In this document: positions 35,649 to 47,642 of the stretch, one piece after another
How the letters are laid out: the number at the start of each line of letters is the position of its first letter
Numbering within the stretch: position 1 is the first letter of the stretch
Assembly (NCBI RefSeq): GCF_020520425.1
Contig: NC_079492.1
Coordinates: 117,649,157-117,713,156 of the forward strand
DNA: 64,000 nt
Direction of reading: 5' to 3'
Source of the DNA: Spinacia oleracea
Taxonomy: Eukaryota > Streptophyta > Magnoliopsida > Caryophyllales > Amaranthaceae
Notes under the pieces: generated by a model
The model's database searches: none
What the model was told of the DNA's origin: nothing
The model's input: the letters and a program-made list of their open reading frames with translations, nothing else
Made by a program: the position numbers and the translations under genes

Positions 35649-36022
35649 AGGAGAGAGAGAGATTTTTAGAGCTAGCTCTTAACAAAATTGGGATAGCTCT
35701 TAGCCCACTCTTATTTAGAGGTTGATGGTGACATCCTCTAAATAAGAGGTAACTCTTAGAAATTAAGAGGGGGTGAGGTGGAATGTTGATTGGTATTGTG
35801 TTTGCCTTTTGTCATTTTTATTACAAAAATAAAATTAAAATATGATAAAGTTATTTAAGAGTTAATGTATAAGAGTTAGTGTATTTCTTGTATTTTTTGG
35901 TACCTAACTCTTATTAAGAGTGATGATGAGGTGGATTAGGAGAGAGACTAAGAGGGGGAAAATAAGAGTTATCACTACAATTAATACTCCCATCATTGCT
36001 GAGTTGCTGATTGTTTGACTCG
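35649..36022. other. CTCTTA/TAAGAG-rich MITE-like sequence
   Basis: Continuation of the sequence interrupted by the 28862-35645 element. It has many TAAGAG/CTCTTA motifs like the 28497-28839 MITE, and no gene. Confidence 0.45.
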
Positions 36023-36027
36023 CTTAC

Positions 36028-38386
36028 TGTAACACCCCGACTTCTAAACACCATAAATTAGGTTATTATCTTTAATTAGCAGCGGAAACCCTAATTTAGT
36101 CGGAGTGTCACATGCCTATTTCCCTCGTGGGAAATACAAGGCGACATAACCTTTTTAAATTACTAAATAAACTTTAATAATAAACACTTTTAACATCTGA
36201 TTAAACATTAATATTAAAATCTAACTCAAATCATGAAATCAAACTTAGACTTTAAATAATACATCCCTTTATTACTAATAACATAGTTATCTTTACTAAA
36301 CATCGATCGTGAATTTGGTGGTTGCATCCTCACTCTAAGGCATCCCATGATCTTCTTCGTACCTAAAACAAAAGCAACATCGTGAGCCGAGGCCCAGTAA
36401 CATACTACCCTAACAGCGTAAACTCATTTCAATTCATTTTATTTACTTTGCAATCAGGGAGAATAGAATATAGTAAAAACACTTTCATAAATGCATTATA
36501 ATAAAACATCATTTATAACTTGAAACTTTAATAGTTCCCATTATCTTTCATAAAACCTTCATTTTACTTGGTAACTGACAAGTTAGCCTTGCGAGACGTC
36601 TCCCACCTTGCGATAGTCCTCAAGGAGCACTCTCCCTTGTTGGACATACGCCCGTACCTAAATAGTTTCTCTTTTAGCTTGCGGTAACCCTCAAGGAGCA
36701 CTCTCCCTTGTTGGGTGTCCCGCGGTACGGCGGTACGTGCACGACCTAGAAATAGTAACCCCACTAGCTGCCAGAACCGGTTACACTTTTATTTATCATG
36801 TTTCGTATCTTATTCGTAACTCATAAACATCATTCTTATAAAATCATTCATAAACATATTTAAATATCATCATGCATAAAACAAACTTTATAAATACATT
36901 TCATATCCCACAATCCAATAAAAACATATCATTATAAACACATTTCATAATCTCATAAAACACATTTCATAAGGGGATTGTGGGTGTTAGCAATAGATGT
37001 TACCTCAACCGTAGTTTATACTTCCTGTTCGATGGATCGTTCGTCCTGAGCTCCAAAATTGAATATTCGTCTATTTATAAATGACCGAATTAGTAAATTA
37101 TACAAAAATAATTATAATTAAACCTTTTATTAATAGCCTTTATTTTATTAATAATACTAGATTTTAGTAAAACCTTACTTTTTAACAAAAAAAAAAAACA
37201 TTTCAAAAAGTCTTTTATTTAGTTCCATGGCATAAATAAGTACGGAGTACTCCGTATCACTTACCCAACTTGGCTTTCTTGATTGTTATTGGGTTTGACC
37301 CTTTTGACTTAGAATATAGGCCCAGTAGTTCCAAAAATTTAGGAAGTTGAAAGACCAAGTTTGGTCTTCACGAACAGAACACGAACCAAGAGAAGAGGAA
37401 GGAGGAAGGAAGGCAGCAACTGGGTATGACTCGTATGACCCACGAATGACGGTGAGCAGAGGAAGCACAAGGCGGCAACAGGGAGGTGGTTATGTGGTCG
37501 GATAAGTTTTTCGCCGGTGGTTTGGGCGGTGGTGGTCTGTGTCAATGTAGAGAGAGAAAAGAGGTTGTGCGTGAGTTAATGTTCGGTTTCGGCAACGGAA
37601 TGCTACAATTCGAGCTTGATATTGGTGAGTAGTGAATGAGCATATACCAGGGGTGGAGAACGGAAAATTTTGAGGGTGGTTGTATCAGGTTGGCCGGCGG
37701 CAGAGCTGCGGTGGTGACGGTGGTGACGGTGGTGCGTGCAAAAACAGGGGATGTTTTTGAGGATTTTCATTGCTAATTTCATGTGTATTCTTTGCTGTGA
37801 GTTCTTGCTTGCTATGGAGAATTATGACAGCATACTTGGGGTATTTATAGAGGATGAAAAAAAGGATAAAACGTAAGCAATGAGCTCACCTCTAATGGTT
37901 TTCCAAAACAATCAAATTTAATACCATGGGAGCTTTAGAGAGGAAAAATAAAACCATGAAATTTGTACTTGCTGAGTAAGGTTGAGAGGGTGAGTAAGCT
38001 CATTTGGGAGTGACATTTGGGAGAGAGCTTTCGTGGCTCATGGAGCTGCTTCCACGGCAGAGAATTGAAGAAGAAGAAGTGGACTTTGGCTTTCTTTGGT
38101 TGACTTAGGGGCAAAATCATAATTTCATTAACTTGGACAATTTCTGATTTTGGGTATAAGTAATTGGGCTAATTGGGCTTAAACTTTGAACTTGACATAC
38201 TACATTACTACTATTGTCCCAATATTAGTTTTTGAAATCATAAATTGATCAATATATCTTTTTTTTTTTCATAAAATATTAAATTATTCTACATATAATA
38301 CTTTCTAAAATAAAATTTGACGGTTTTAAGCTAATAATAATAATTTAGTATTAATAAAATATGTTATGAAAATGTGGGGCGTTACA
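36028..38386 (-). repeat. 3' LTR of the LARD-like element
   Basis: Begins TGTAACACCCCGAC on the plus strand and ends GGGGCGTTACA. It contains an imperfect internal duplication around CTCAAGGAGCACTCTCCCTT (about 36610-36715). Confidence 0.95.
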
Positions 38387-40793
38387 TCCTTACCCCCTTA
38401 GAAAAAGTTTCGTCCTCGAAACTTGAAAATAAAACGAGTAACCAAATAATAGTTGAAAATTGTAATTGTATATTTAAAACCAATATCTCACAATTCTTTT
38501 TATTTCCGACAATGTCCAGCCTACATTCCGCCGTCATCTTTTATGACTTCGCTACTACTCAATTCCTATAATTGAGGAGTAGAGAATACAAAAGGGGCAA
38601 AATAGTACATTGAACCTTAATCGTCATTAAGGCAACTACATTTCGGCGTCGTATTTTGCATCTCCACTTTATCTCACCAACTAGGATCAAGGAGCAAAGA
38701 ACATGAAAAAGGACAAACTTGTTGGCATTGGACCAGGCTCCAACTTTACTTTGTGAAATCTTGTTTGAAAATATTTTCCACCAAAAAATAGTAATTTTTT
38801 TTTTTTTTTTTTTGAATACAAAATTATAATTCTGAAGATATATATATTGAAAATAAAATATTTATCTAACAATTATACTAGCCAAGTAATCTGTAAAAAA
38901 AAAAAAATTCATTTATTATAACAATCTCGTACTCTGAGCTCAGGAGAACTTCCATCGAAAACGGCTTCCTTGTATAACGATTAGATTACCAATACAATCA
39001 TATCAACATAAACATATTCCACAAAGCATATCATAAAGACATAATTCATAAATTGAAAATTTCACATTCAACATAAGCATAACATTCATATCATAATCAT
39101 TTGATCTAACACATGAGCATGGTTGATAACACGTTTACATAAAACATCGCGATTCGTACATTATATCATTCTTAGGCGACTATTTGGAGATATTGCGTTT
39201 TTGTTTGTTCTTGAGCTTCTTTGCTGCAGGAATCATTTCGTTGACTTTCTTTATTCGATTCGTTTTGATTTCGATCTCCGCTCTTTTCTTCTACGTTGAA
39301 TAACTTCGTTGACTACGTTCGTTGCAGGGGTTCGAGTCAATCACGTGACAGAAAATACATCGTTTGACATACGACTTCGATCGTTACTTATTCTTAGTAT
39401 TTCAGGTAGACAACCCTCGTATTTCGCGGATAATGCTAAGTCATCAAATGTGCCTTTCTCAGAAACAATCTATCTTCCAGAAAACTTAGTTCAGACTACC
39501 TGGTTTTATAGACATGTCATTTTGTCGATTTCTTATTCTCAATTTCATTGCATTCCTCAATCATTCATAACTCATTTCGACTTTCATAACATTCATTGAT
39601 ATCATCAACCCGATACACAGACTTATTCTTGATAACTCATTTTGGTAGAATCCTCAAAGCTTTATATGCAAAACTCAATTTCGTCTTTTCGATCACCACA
39701 AAACATATTTTCCCATAACATTTTGCAAAACCTTAAATTATCTCACTTAGCTTTCTTTATGGAGATTATCAAACATCCTTTCAGATAAATACATAAAAAT
39801 AATCCTTATAAATTATGCGGAATGGTAATCTAAGAATCGATTTCAATCGTAACTTCAATGCTTTAAACCTCGATTTAATTGTTGATTCACCACTTACGAA
39901 ATACAAACTCATGCTCTTTCGATACTCTATCATTCAATCTTTTGATATACTAATTCCTGATAACTCCTTTTGATAAAATCCTCAAAATCTTATTCATATG
40001 TCAACTAAAACGGGTCTTCTACCATAACTCATGTGGTTCATAACACTTATGTATAACTTCTTAGCTTCCTTAATAGAGGCATATCAATCATCTTTTAGAT
40101 ACTAGACTTTTGTACTTATACACCAAAATATTTATCATGGATAACACGGGAAGGTAACCCTAGAATCAATTTCATTCATAATTTGAACACTATAATGACC
40201 TTAACTTAATTAGTGATCCACCACTCGTGAAATACAACCTTATGCTCGTTTGATACTTAAACATTTATACTATCCTTAAAGATTCCATAACCATAAAAAT
40301 TCCTCAAAACAATTCATATCCACAAAATCTTTGTGTTCGCACCATGCTTTAACTTAACTTCTTTCAAGAAAACAGTAATGCTTAAACTTTGCCTAGTCTG
40401 TCTAGGGCAGGAAACTCATAACATGATAAACATGAAAACAAGGGAAGTTCGAATCCAAAGCGAGAGAGAGATAAATTAAAATAATACTAATGTTGGCGCC
40501 ATCGTGAATGTTGCGCTTGTTGTGAGCTTCGTTCGTGGCATCGTTAATGCCCTCGACAATCGATATTTCGCATAATACATTCAATCAGGAAAACATAAAT
40601 AACAGGAGAATAAATCCCTTTAATCCCGTTCCTACACTCACACTCATTCCATTTTAACTTGAATTGATTTTAAAATATTCTTTTTAACTTATTCCTTAAA
40701 ATTCTTGCTTAAAGCCTAATGAATTTTTATTTCGTGCAAAACCCGTAAGGTTTAGCACTTATGGTCGCAGAACCTTGGCTCTGGATACCAAAC
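38387..40793 (-). other. internal region of the LARD-like element, non-coding
   Basis: About 2.4 kb of AT-rich DNA between the LTRs. Short open frames show no zinc knuckle, protease, RT, RNase H or integrase motif. The PPT lies at 38387-38400 and the PBS at about 40773-40790. Confidence 0.8.
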
Positions 40794-43152
40794 TGTAACA
40801 CCCCGACTTCTAAACACCATAAATTAGGTTATTATCTTTAATTAGCAGCGGAAACCCTAATTTAGTCGGAGTGTCACATGCCTATTTCCCTCGTGGGAAA
40901 TACAAGGCGACATAACCTTTTTAAATTACTAAATAAACTTTAATAATAAACACTTTTAACATCTGATTAAACATTAATATTAAAATCTAACTCAAATCAT
41001 GAAATCAAACTTAGACTTTAAATAATACATCCCTTTATTACTAATAACATAGTTATCTTTACTAAACATCGATCGTGAATTTGGTGGTTGCATCCTCACT
41101 CTAAGGCATCCCATGATCTTCTTCGTACCTAAAACAAAAGCAACATCGTGAGCCGAGGCCCAGTAACATACTACCCTAACAGCGTAAACTCATTTCAATT
41201 CATTTTATTTACTTTGCAATCAGGGAGAATAGAATATAGTAAAAACACTTTCATAAATGCATTATAATAAAACATCATTTATAACTTGAAACTTTAATAG
41301 TTCCCATTATCTTTCATAAAACCTTCATTTTACTTGATAACTGACAAGTTAGCCTTGCGGGACGTCTCCCACCTTGCGATAGTCCTCAAGGAGCACTCTC
41401 CCTTGTTGGACATACGCCCGTACCTAAATAGTTTCTCTTTTAGCTTGCGGTAACCCTCAAGGAGCACTCTCCCTTGTTGGGTGTCCCGCGGTACGGCGGT
41501 ACGTGCACGACCTAGAAATAGTAACCCCACTAACTGCCAGAACCGGTTACACTTTTATTTATCATGTTTCGTATCTTATTCGTAACTCATAAACATCATT
41601 CTTATAAAATCATTCATAAACATATTTAAATATCATCATGCATAAAACAAACTTTATAAATACATTTCATATCCCACAATCCAATAAAAACATATCATTA
41701 TAAACACATTTCATAATCTCATAAAACACATTTCATAAGGGGATTGTGGGTGTTAGCAATAGATGTTACCTCAACCGTAGTTTATACTTCCTGTTCGATG
41801 GATCGTTCGTCCTGAGCTCCAAAATTGAATATTCGTCTATTTATAAATGACCGAATTAGTAAATTATACAAAAATAATTATAATTAAACCTTTTATTAAT
41901 AGCCTTTATTTTATTAATAATACTAGATTTTAGTAAAACCTTACTTTTTAACAAAAAAAAAAAACATTTCAAAAAGTCTTTTATTTAGTTCCATGGCATA
42001 AATAAGTACGGAGTACTCCGTATCACTTACCCAACTTGGCTTTCTTGATTGTTATTGGGTTTGACCCTTTTGACTTAGAATATAGGCCCAGTAGTTCCAA
42101 AAATTTAGGAAGTTGAAAGACCAAGTTTGGTCTTCACGAACAGAACACGAACCAAGAGAAGAGGAAGGAGGAAGGAAGGCAGCAACTGGGTATGACTCGT
42201 ATGACCCACGAATGACGGTGAGCAGAGGAAGCACAAGGCGGCAACAGGGAGGTGGTTATGTGGTCGGATAAGTTTTTCGCCGGTGGTTTGGGCGGTGGTG
42301 GTCTGTGTCAATGTAGAGAGAGAAAAGAGGTTGTGCGTGAGTTAATGTTCGGTTTCGGCAACGGAATGCTACAATTCGAGCTTGATATTGGTGAGTAGTG
42401 AATGAGCATATACCAGGGGTGGAGAACGGAAAATTTTGAGGGTGGTTGTATCAGGTTGGCCGGCGGCAGAGCTGCGGTGGTGACGGTGGTGACGGTGGTG
42501 CGTGCAAAAACAGGGGATGTTTTTGAGGATTTTCATTGCTAATTTCATGTGTATTCTTTGCTGTGAGTTCTTGCTTGCTATGGAGAATTATGACAGCATA
42601 CTTGGGGTATTTATAGAGGATGAAAAAAAGGATAAAACGTAAGCAATGAGCTCACCTCTAATGGTTTTCCAAAACAATCAAATTTAATACCATGGGAGCT
42701 TTAGAGAGGAAAAATAAAACCATGAAATTTGTACTTGCTGAGTAAGGTTGAGAGGGTGAGTAAGCTCATTTGGGAGTGACATTTGGGAGAGAGCTTTCGT
42801 GGCTCATGGAGCTGCTTCCACGGCAGAGAATTGAAGAAGAAGAAGTGGACTTTGGCTTTCTTTGGTTGACTTAGGGGCAAAATCATAATTTCATTAACTT
42901 GGACAATTTCTGATTTTGGGTATAAGTAATTGGGCTAATTGGGCTTAAACTTTGAACTTGACATACTACATTACTACTATTGTCCCAATATTAGTTTTTG
43001 AAATCATAAATTGATCAATATATCTTTTTTTTTTTCATAAAATATTAAATTATTCTACATATAATACTTTCTAAAATAAAATTTGACGGTTTTAAGCTAA
43101 TAATAATAATTTAGTATTAATAAAATATGTTATGAAAATGTGGGGCGTTACA
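40794..43152 (-). repeat. 5' LTR of the LARD-like element
   Basis: Same length as the other LTR and nearly identical; differences noted at the equivalents of 36571 (G/A), 36590 (A/G) and 36767 (G/A). Confidence 0.95.
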
Positions 43153-43204
43153 CTTACGGTACACTTTTGTTTCTAATAAGAAAGGTTTAATGCACAAATT
43201 ATAA

Positions 43205-43506
43205 GGTACACCCGGTTGTATGTAGTTCTACATGCAATCGGGTTAAAAGCACATATTTTTACGGCTTAAAAGCACATTTATATACTTAAAAATTACATTA
43301 ACGATTTAAAAGCACATACTTATATATTTTTCATTTCCTTTTACTTGCAAAACTTTGCTTTTCATCTGTAACAATGTGCTTTAAAACTATAAAAAGTGTT
43401 TTTAATTTGTAAATATGTGCTTTTAAACTATAAAAATATGATTTTGAGGGTTTAAAAGTGTAAAATGAACTGGTTGCACGTAGAACTACGTGCAACCGGG
43501 TGTACC
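43205..43506. mobile_element. TIR element with hairpin-forming ends
   Basis: GGTACACCCGGTTG at the left and its complement at the right are the outer TIRs. Each TIR also contains an inner inverted repeat (GTAGTTCTAC / GTAGAACTAC), so each end can form its own hairpin. The interior repeats TTAAAAGCACAT. No convincing TSD was found. Confidence 0.65.
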
Positions 43507-44477
43507 TTCTACCAATTGGGTTTAATGTATGTATAAAATGAAAAAAGAAATGTAAAGGGAGATTAAGTAAAAAAGTGGTTCGAGTGTAAGAAAATAATTC
43601 TAATCCTCTTCTATTCATCCTGATTAGAGAGAAAAAATTTACTCCGATGTTTCAATCTCTTCAATTGGAGAACGATGATCACTAAAGATTACATATAGGA
43701 TGACCTTTCAAAGCTTCAAGGGGTAAGTTATTATGTGAATAGTAATACCACACATCCACACGTTCGAATCAATATTCTAAATGAATTATCATAAAGGCAA
43801 CAGATTACAGATCGATTAAATATAAGGATATAAGCCACGGTTATGGCAAAGGCTAAAAGGGACAATAAGGAAGAAAAGAAAGAAAGAAAGAAAAAGGAGT
43901 AGTCAGTAATAGGCAGGTACAATTTCGCAAGTTGTAAGCAGCTCCAGAGAAATTGTTGGGAATAGTAACTCCAACACCTTTGACCCAACATGGCAACATG
44001 GTCGTTAAACTCTCGATCCGTATCTTACCATTATACGATTTTGCAATCTAAAAATGCTTTACGCATTCGGATCTTAATGTGTATAGAATCTTACGATCTC
44101 ACTTGGATAAATTTTTTGGAGAGGTAGGATCTTAACATAATCTTACGATCCTCGATCCGATCCAACGTACATTAATATTTACATTATATTATTTTTACAT
44201 TTTTATTACTAATAAACCATATTCACATGCCAATAAAAAGTTACGTAGTATATTACTGTTCTTAAAATGAAAAAATCAAATCAATTCTTATGATTTTAAA
44301 ATTAAATTTGAAGTTAATCATAACTAAAATATTAGTTTCAACAACTTAATTAGCTTGTACGTATCTTATCAATTGTACTTGAAACTATATAAATATACAA
44401 GTATCACTATCCACGTTATAGTGTTAAGAATATTTGCAATGCATGATTTTACATTGCATTAAACGTAATAGCTATAT
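43507..44477. other. intergenic, no supported gene
   Basis: AT-rich sequence. Several ATCTTACGATC-type motifs occur between 44020 and 44160. No coding evidence. Confidence 0.45.
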
Positions 44478-44486
44478 AAATATTAT

Positions 44487-44830
44487 CGGTGATGATAAAG
44501 GTCGTAAGTTGCGATAATATATAGTTGTCGCAATCTTACGTGTCGGAGTTTAATTGGTACGTATAGGCGCCACGTAGATTATGTGTCATCGGAATATTTT
44601 TATTATCAATGCAATATTTTTACTATGAAAATATGTAAATAAGATAGTCGATATAAATAAGTAAACAAATTAGAATATTAAGATTTTCCTACCTTTTTAA
44701 AAAAAATATGTATAATAAGTTATATAAGTTAAATATTTTAGTTTCCAATTTAAATCATGATACATAAGAATGACATGTCATCATTGTGAAATGGCTTAAA
44801 GGTTGCATGTTGCGACCTTTATCATTTTCG
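44487..44830. mobile_element. MULE-type MITE, 9-bp TSD, copy 2
   Basis: TIRs CGGTGATGATAAAGGTCG and the complement CGAAAATGATAAAGGTCG are flanked by AAATATTAT (44478-44486, 44831-44839). The interior is homologous to 13180-13503, in the same orientation. Confidence 0.88.
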
Positions 44831-45091
44831 AAATATTATTGTTACTATTTAGTAGGATCTTACGATCTAATTCTACCGAACTTATCCTAACAACCATTTT
44901 TAGAACCATAATTAAGGGGTTAAAAATGAAATATCAGCATGCCCCTGCTAATATACACATCATTAGCAAGAAAGATTGTACTTGTATCAAAGATTATACT
45001 TGTACATACGTACTGCTATATCTCTTCCTATAGCTAATTAACTTGTACTTGTATGCAAGCAATGAAGCTAACTAATTACTCGTACTAACAT

Positions 45092-45234
45092 CACATTATT
45101 TAAAAGTTGTCAATCTTCTTTTTTTCTGTCAAAAAAAAGAAGATTGACAACTTTTAAATAATGTGGATTATTCTGGGATTACATAAAAAAGAAGATTGAC
45201 AACTTTTAAATAATGTGGATTATTTTGGGATTAC
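45092..45234. repeat. near-perfect hairpin plus a direct repeat
   Basis: CACATTATTTAAAAGTTGTC at 45092-45111 and its full complement at about 45146-45165 belong to arms of roughly 35 bp with a loop of about 5 bases. The right arm is then repeated directly as a 51-bp unit ending GGGATTACATA (about 45133-45183 and 45184-45234). Confidence 0.9.
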
Positions 45235-46055
45235 ATAATACTTGTACATAATACCCTTAAAGAATGAAAAACACGTGTTATATAGGTAGTTGATATGTCC
45301 CCTTATGGTCATATACTCATATGGACCACCAAACCCTTCTTTGTTTCTCTTATCCAAGAGATTCAGAGTTGGTCATGGATAATTAACAACACCTTTTTAA
45401 CAACATACGGAGTATTATTGTCCTATTATTTGCCATCACATAGCTCAACAAATTATCGGACCTATTTTTGTCGTCGTCGTTTTGTGGTGTCAAATTAATC
45501 CGATTTTAACAGTGAAGGTAAAGGTTTAGGTTAGAGTTCTTGTTTTGCTATTAATTTTAGCCATTTTTCTTGAAGTTACAGGCGTTGTCCCTAGCTAATT
45601 GGTTTAGGGAAAGTTGTGGCCTGCTCCCTGTTTTGCTTGTTCTTAGCTTAGTTGATCATTTGTTGTGCTAGTTTAGTGTTAGAATGGTTAGTTTATGTTG
45701 GTTTTTGAGTAGTAGTGTTTTTGTTCTCTTAGTTTCTGTAGAAAAACAAGAACTCATTGAGTTGGTTTTCTGGGTTCAAAATGAACCTGTTTTCTTTGTA
45801 TTATGTTTCTGCGTGTATTGTGTTACAAGGCTGCATTTCTCCTCTCTGCAGCTTATATACAAAGGCTAGCAAAACTAACCAAGAGCCTGTTGTCCCATCA
45901 GACAAAATAACGGCTAAGAATCATTCTATGATCAATACAAAAGTTGGCACCTAGGATCAAATAAGAGAAAAACAATAAAAGCTATACAATTCCTCTACAT
46001 GTGACTCTCTACATGTGATTCATTGTTGATGTGGATGATGGTGCTCATATGCATA

Positions 46056-46339
46056 CACTACAAGAATATGTATCTTTAACGACAACCCATTTATGACGGG
46101 TCGAAAATCCCGTCGCGAAAGCCTTTTGCGACGGGGCTAACATCCAAACAAGGACGGGAATAACCGTCGCAAATTAAATGTCTTTTACGACGGGCTTACG
46201 ACGGATTTACGACGGGATTCCTACTTACGACGGCCCCCTTTTATGACGGGTTCGCGACAGGAAATCCCGTCGTTAATCAACGACTATTGGTCTTTCGCGA
46301 CGGGATTTCCCGTCGTTAATAGTACAATTTCTTGTAGTG
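46056..46339. mobile_element. CACTA MITE, TSD ATA
   Basis: CACTACAAGAATATGTATC and AATTTCTTGTAGTG are flanked by ATA (46053-46055, 46340-46342). It is in the opposite orientation to the copies at 12.9 and 14.3 kb, and is inserted in the LTR-like part of the copia relict. Confidence 0.92.
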
Positions 46340-46356
46340 ATATTCTCAATACCCCT

Positions 46357-47010
46357 CCCTCAGGGATTTAGTCATTAAATCAGCCAACTGCAAAAAGACT
46401 TAACATGGAGAACATTGAGCGTGCCATCTAGCAGGCGATCCCTCACATAATGTCAATCCATGTTCAAATGCTTGGTTCACTCATGAAAAACTGGGCTGTG
46501 AGTCCAATGGATGGCTGATTTGTTATCATAGAATAGATCAATAGGTTTAGGAATATTGAAACCAAGGTCTTCCAACACTCCATTCAACCAAACAATCTCA
46601 CTTGTGGTGCGTGACATACACATGTACTTTGGCTCTATAGAAGATTTTGAGGTAGTCTTTTGTTTCTTTGTTTTCCATGAGACTAAAGAGTCTCTCAGGA
46701 ACACACAATACCCAGTAAGTGACTTAGCACTGAATGCACAACTTCCCCAGTGAATCACAGTAAGAAGTTAACTTAATTTCAGAATGTCAAGGATAATATA
46801 ATCCTCAATCCATAGTACCTGCTAGGTACTTAACCACATGAATTACAGCTTGCAAATGTGGCTTTCTTGGCGCATGCATAAACTGACTAATTTGCTGAAC
46901 ACTGTAAGAAATGTTTGGTCTTGTCTGGTTCAGGTATAGTAGTTTTCCAATAATCCTTCTGCAGACTTCAAGATCTTCCAACACTTCACCATGTCCAATA
47001 GAGAGCTTAA
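46357..47010 (-). pseudogene. copia RT/RNase H fragment
   Basis: On the minus strand, codons resembling CAFSAKSLTGYCVFL, SWKTKKQKTTSKSS and DNKSAIH are the RNase H region of Ty1/copia pol. Upstream (toward 47010) is KLLYLNQTRPNISY-like RT connection sequence. Frameshifts and substitutions (for example Pro-Lys where Glu-Ala is usual in the Glu motif) show it is dead. It continues at 58562 beyond the inserted solo LTR. Confidence 0.85.
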
Positions 47011-47642
47011 TGTTAGGTTATGATACATATGACAATACATAAATCATGCGGAAAAAATCATAAAGCCAGGAAAGCATATTATTTACACATAATCATTTAG
47101 CATAGTATAGATGCATACACTTTGTAGCGTGTCTTCCCTAGTTGCGCCCGAACCGAACAACAACAAGTCTTTAGGACTCCAAGTGTCGTCCCTCCGTAGA
47201 TAGTCCACAGTACGTCCGGATCCGCCTCAAGATTGACCAACTAGAATCGCCCTTAAGGTGCTTAGGAATTTTCGGCTATTATTGTGCAAGAGTGTGTCTG
47301 AATTTTCTTTCAAAACTTACCCTTTGAATACTTCAATCGTCCCCATAAATTATGACCCTAGGCCCTTATTTATAGAGGTTTGGAAAGGGAATTGGAATCC
47401 TAGTAGGATACGATTTAATTAAACTTAGAATCCTACAAGGACTCTATTTAATTAAATAATCCTAATAGGAATAGGAATTTAATCACACACCAAAACCTAA
47501 TAGATTTAGGAATTGTGCATGGACGCAAACACACACGCACGGAGCCACGAGGGCGCCCGCACGCGTGCGCTCGGCCCACGCAGCCCACGCTGGGCAGCCT
47601 TGCCTTGGCGCGCTGGGCCTGCCTTGCGGTGGGTCTGGCGCT

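Larger units (their letters stand above)
36028..43152 (-). mobile_element. non-autonomous LTR retrotransposon (LARD-like), TSD CTTAC
   Basis: Two LTRs of 2359 bp (36028-38386 and 40794-43152) bound 2.4 kb of internal DNA, and CTTAC flanks both sides (36023-36027, 43153-43157). Orientation is minus: next to the 40794-43152 LTR is TGGTATCCAGAGCC on the minus strand (40790 downward), an initiator-Met tRNA primer-binding site, and next to the other LTR is TAAGGGGGTAAGGA on the minus strand (38400-38387), a polypurine tract. No gag or pol motif is seen. LTR ends TGTAAC..GTTACA and the PPT suggest Ty3/gypsy affinity, which is inference. I found only about three differences between the LTRs by eye, so the insertion is recent. 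Confidence 0.93.

Noticed and set aside
36564-36764. 66-codon open frame in the LTR (also 41330-41530)
   Set aside because: No domain; it spans the imperfect CTCAAGGAGCACTCTCCCTT duplication.
37286-38120. Open frames repeated exactly at 42052-42886
   Set aside because: They lie in the LTRs of a non-coding retrotransposon, have no conserved domain, and are duplicated only because LTRs are.
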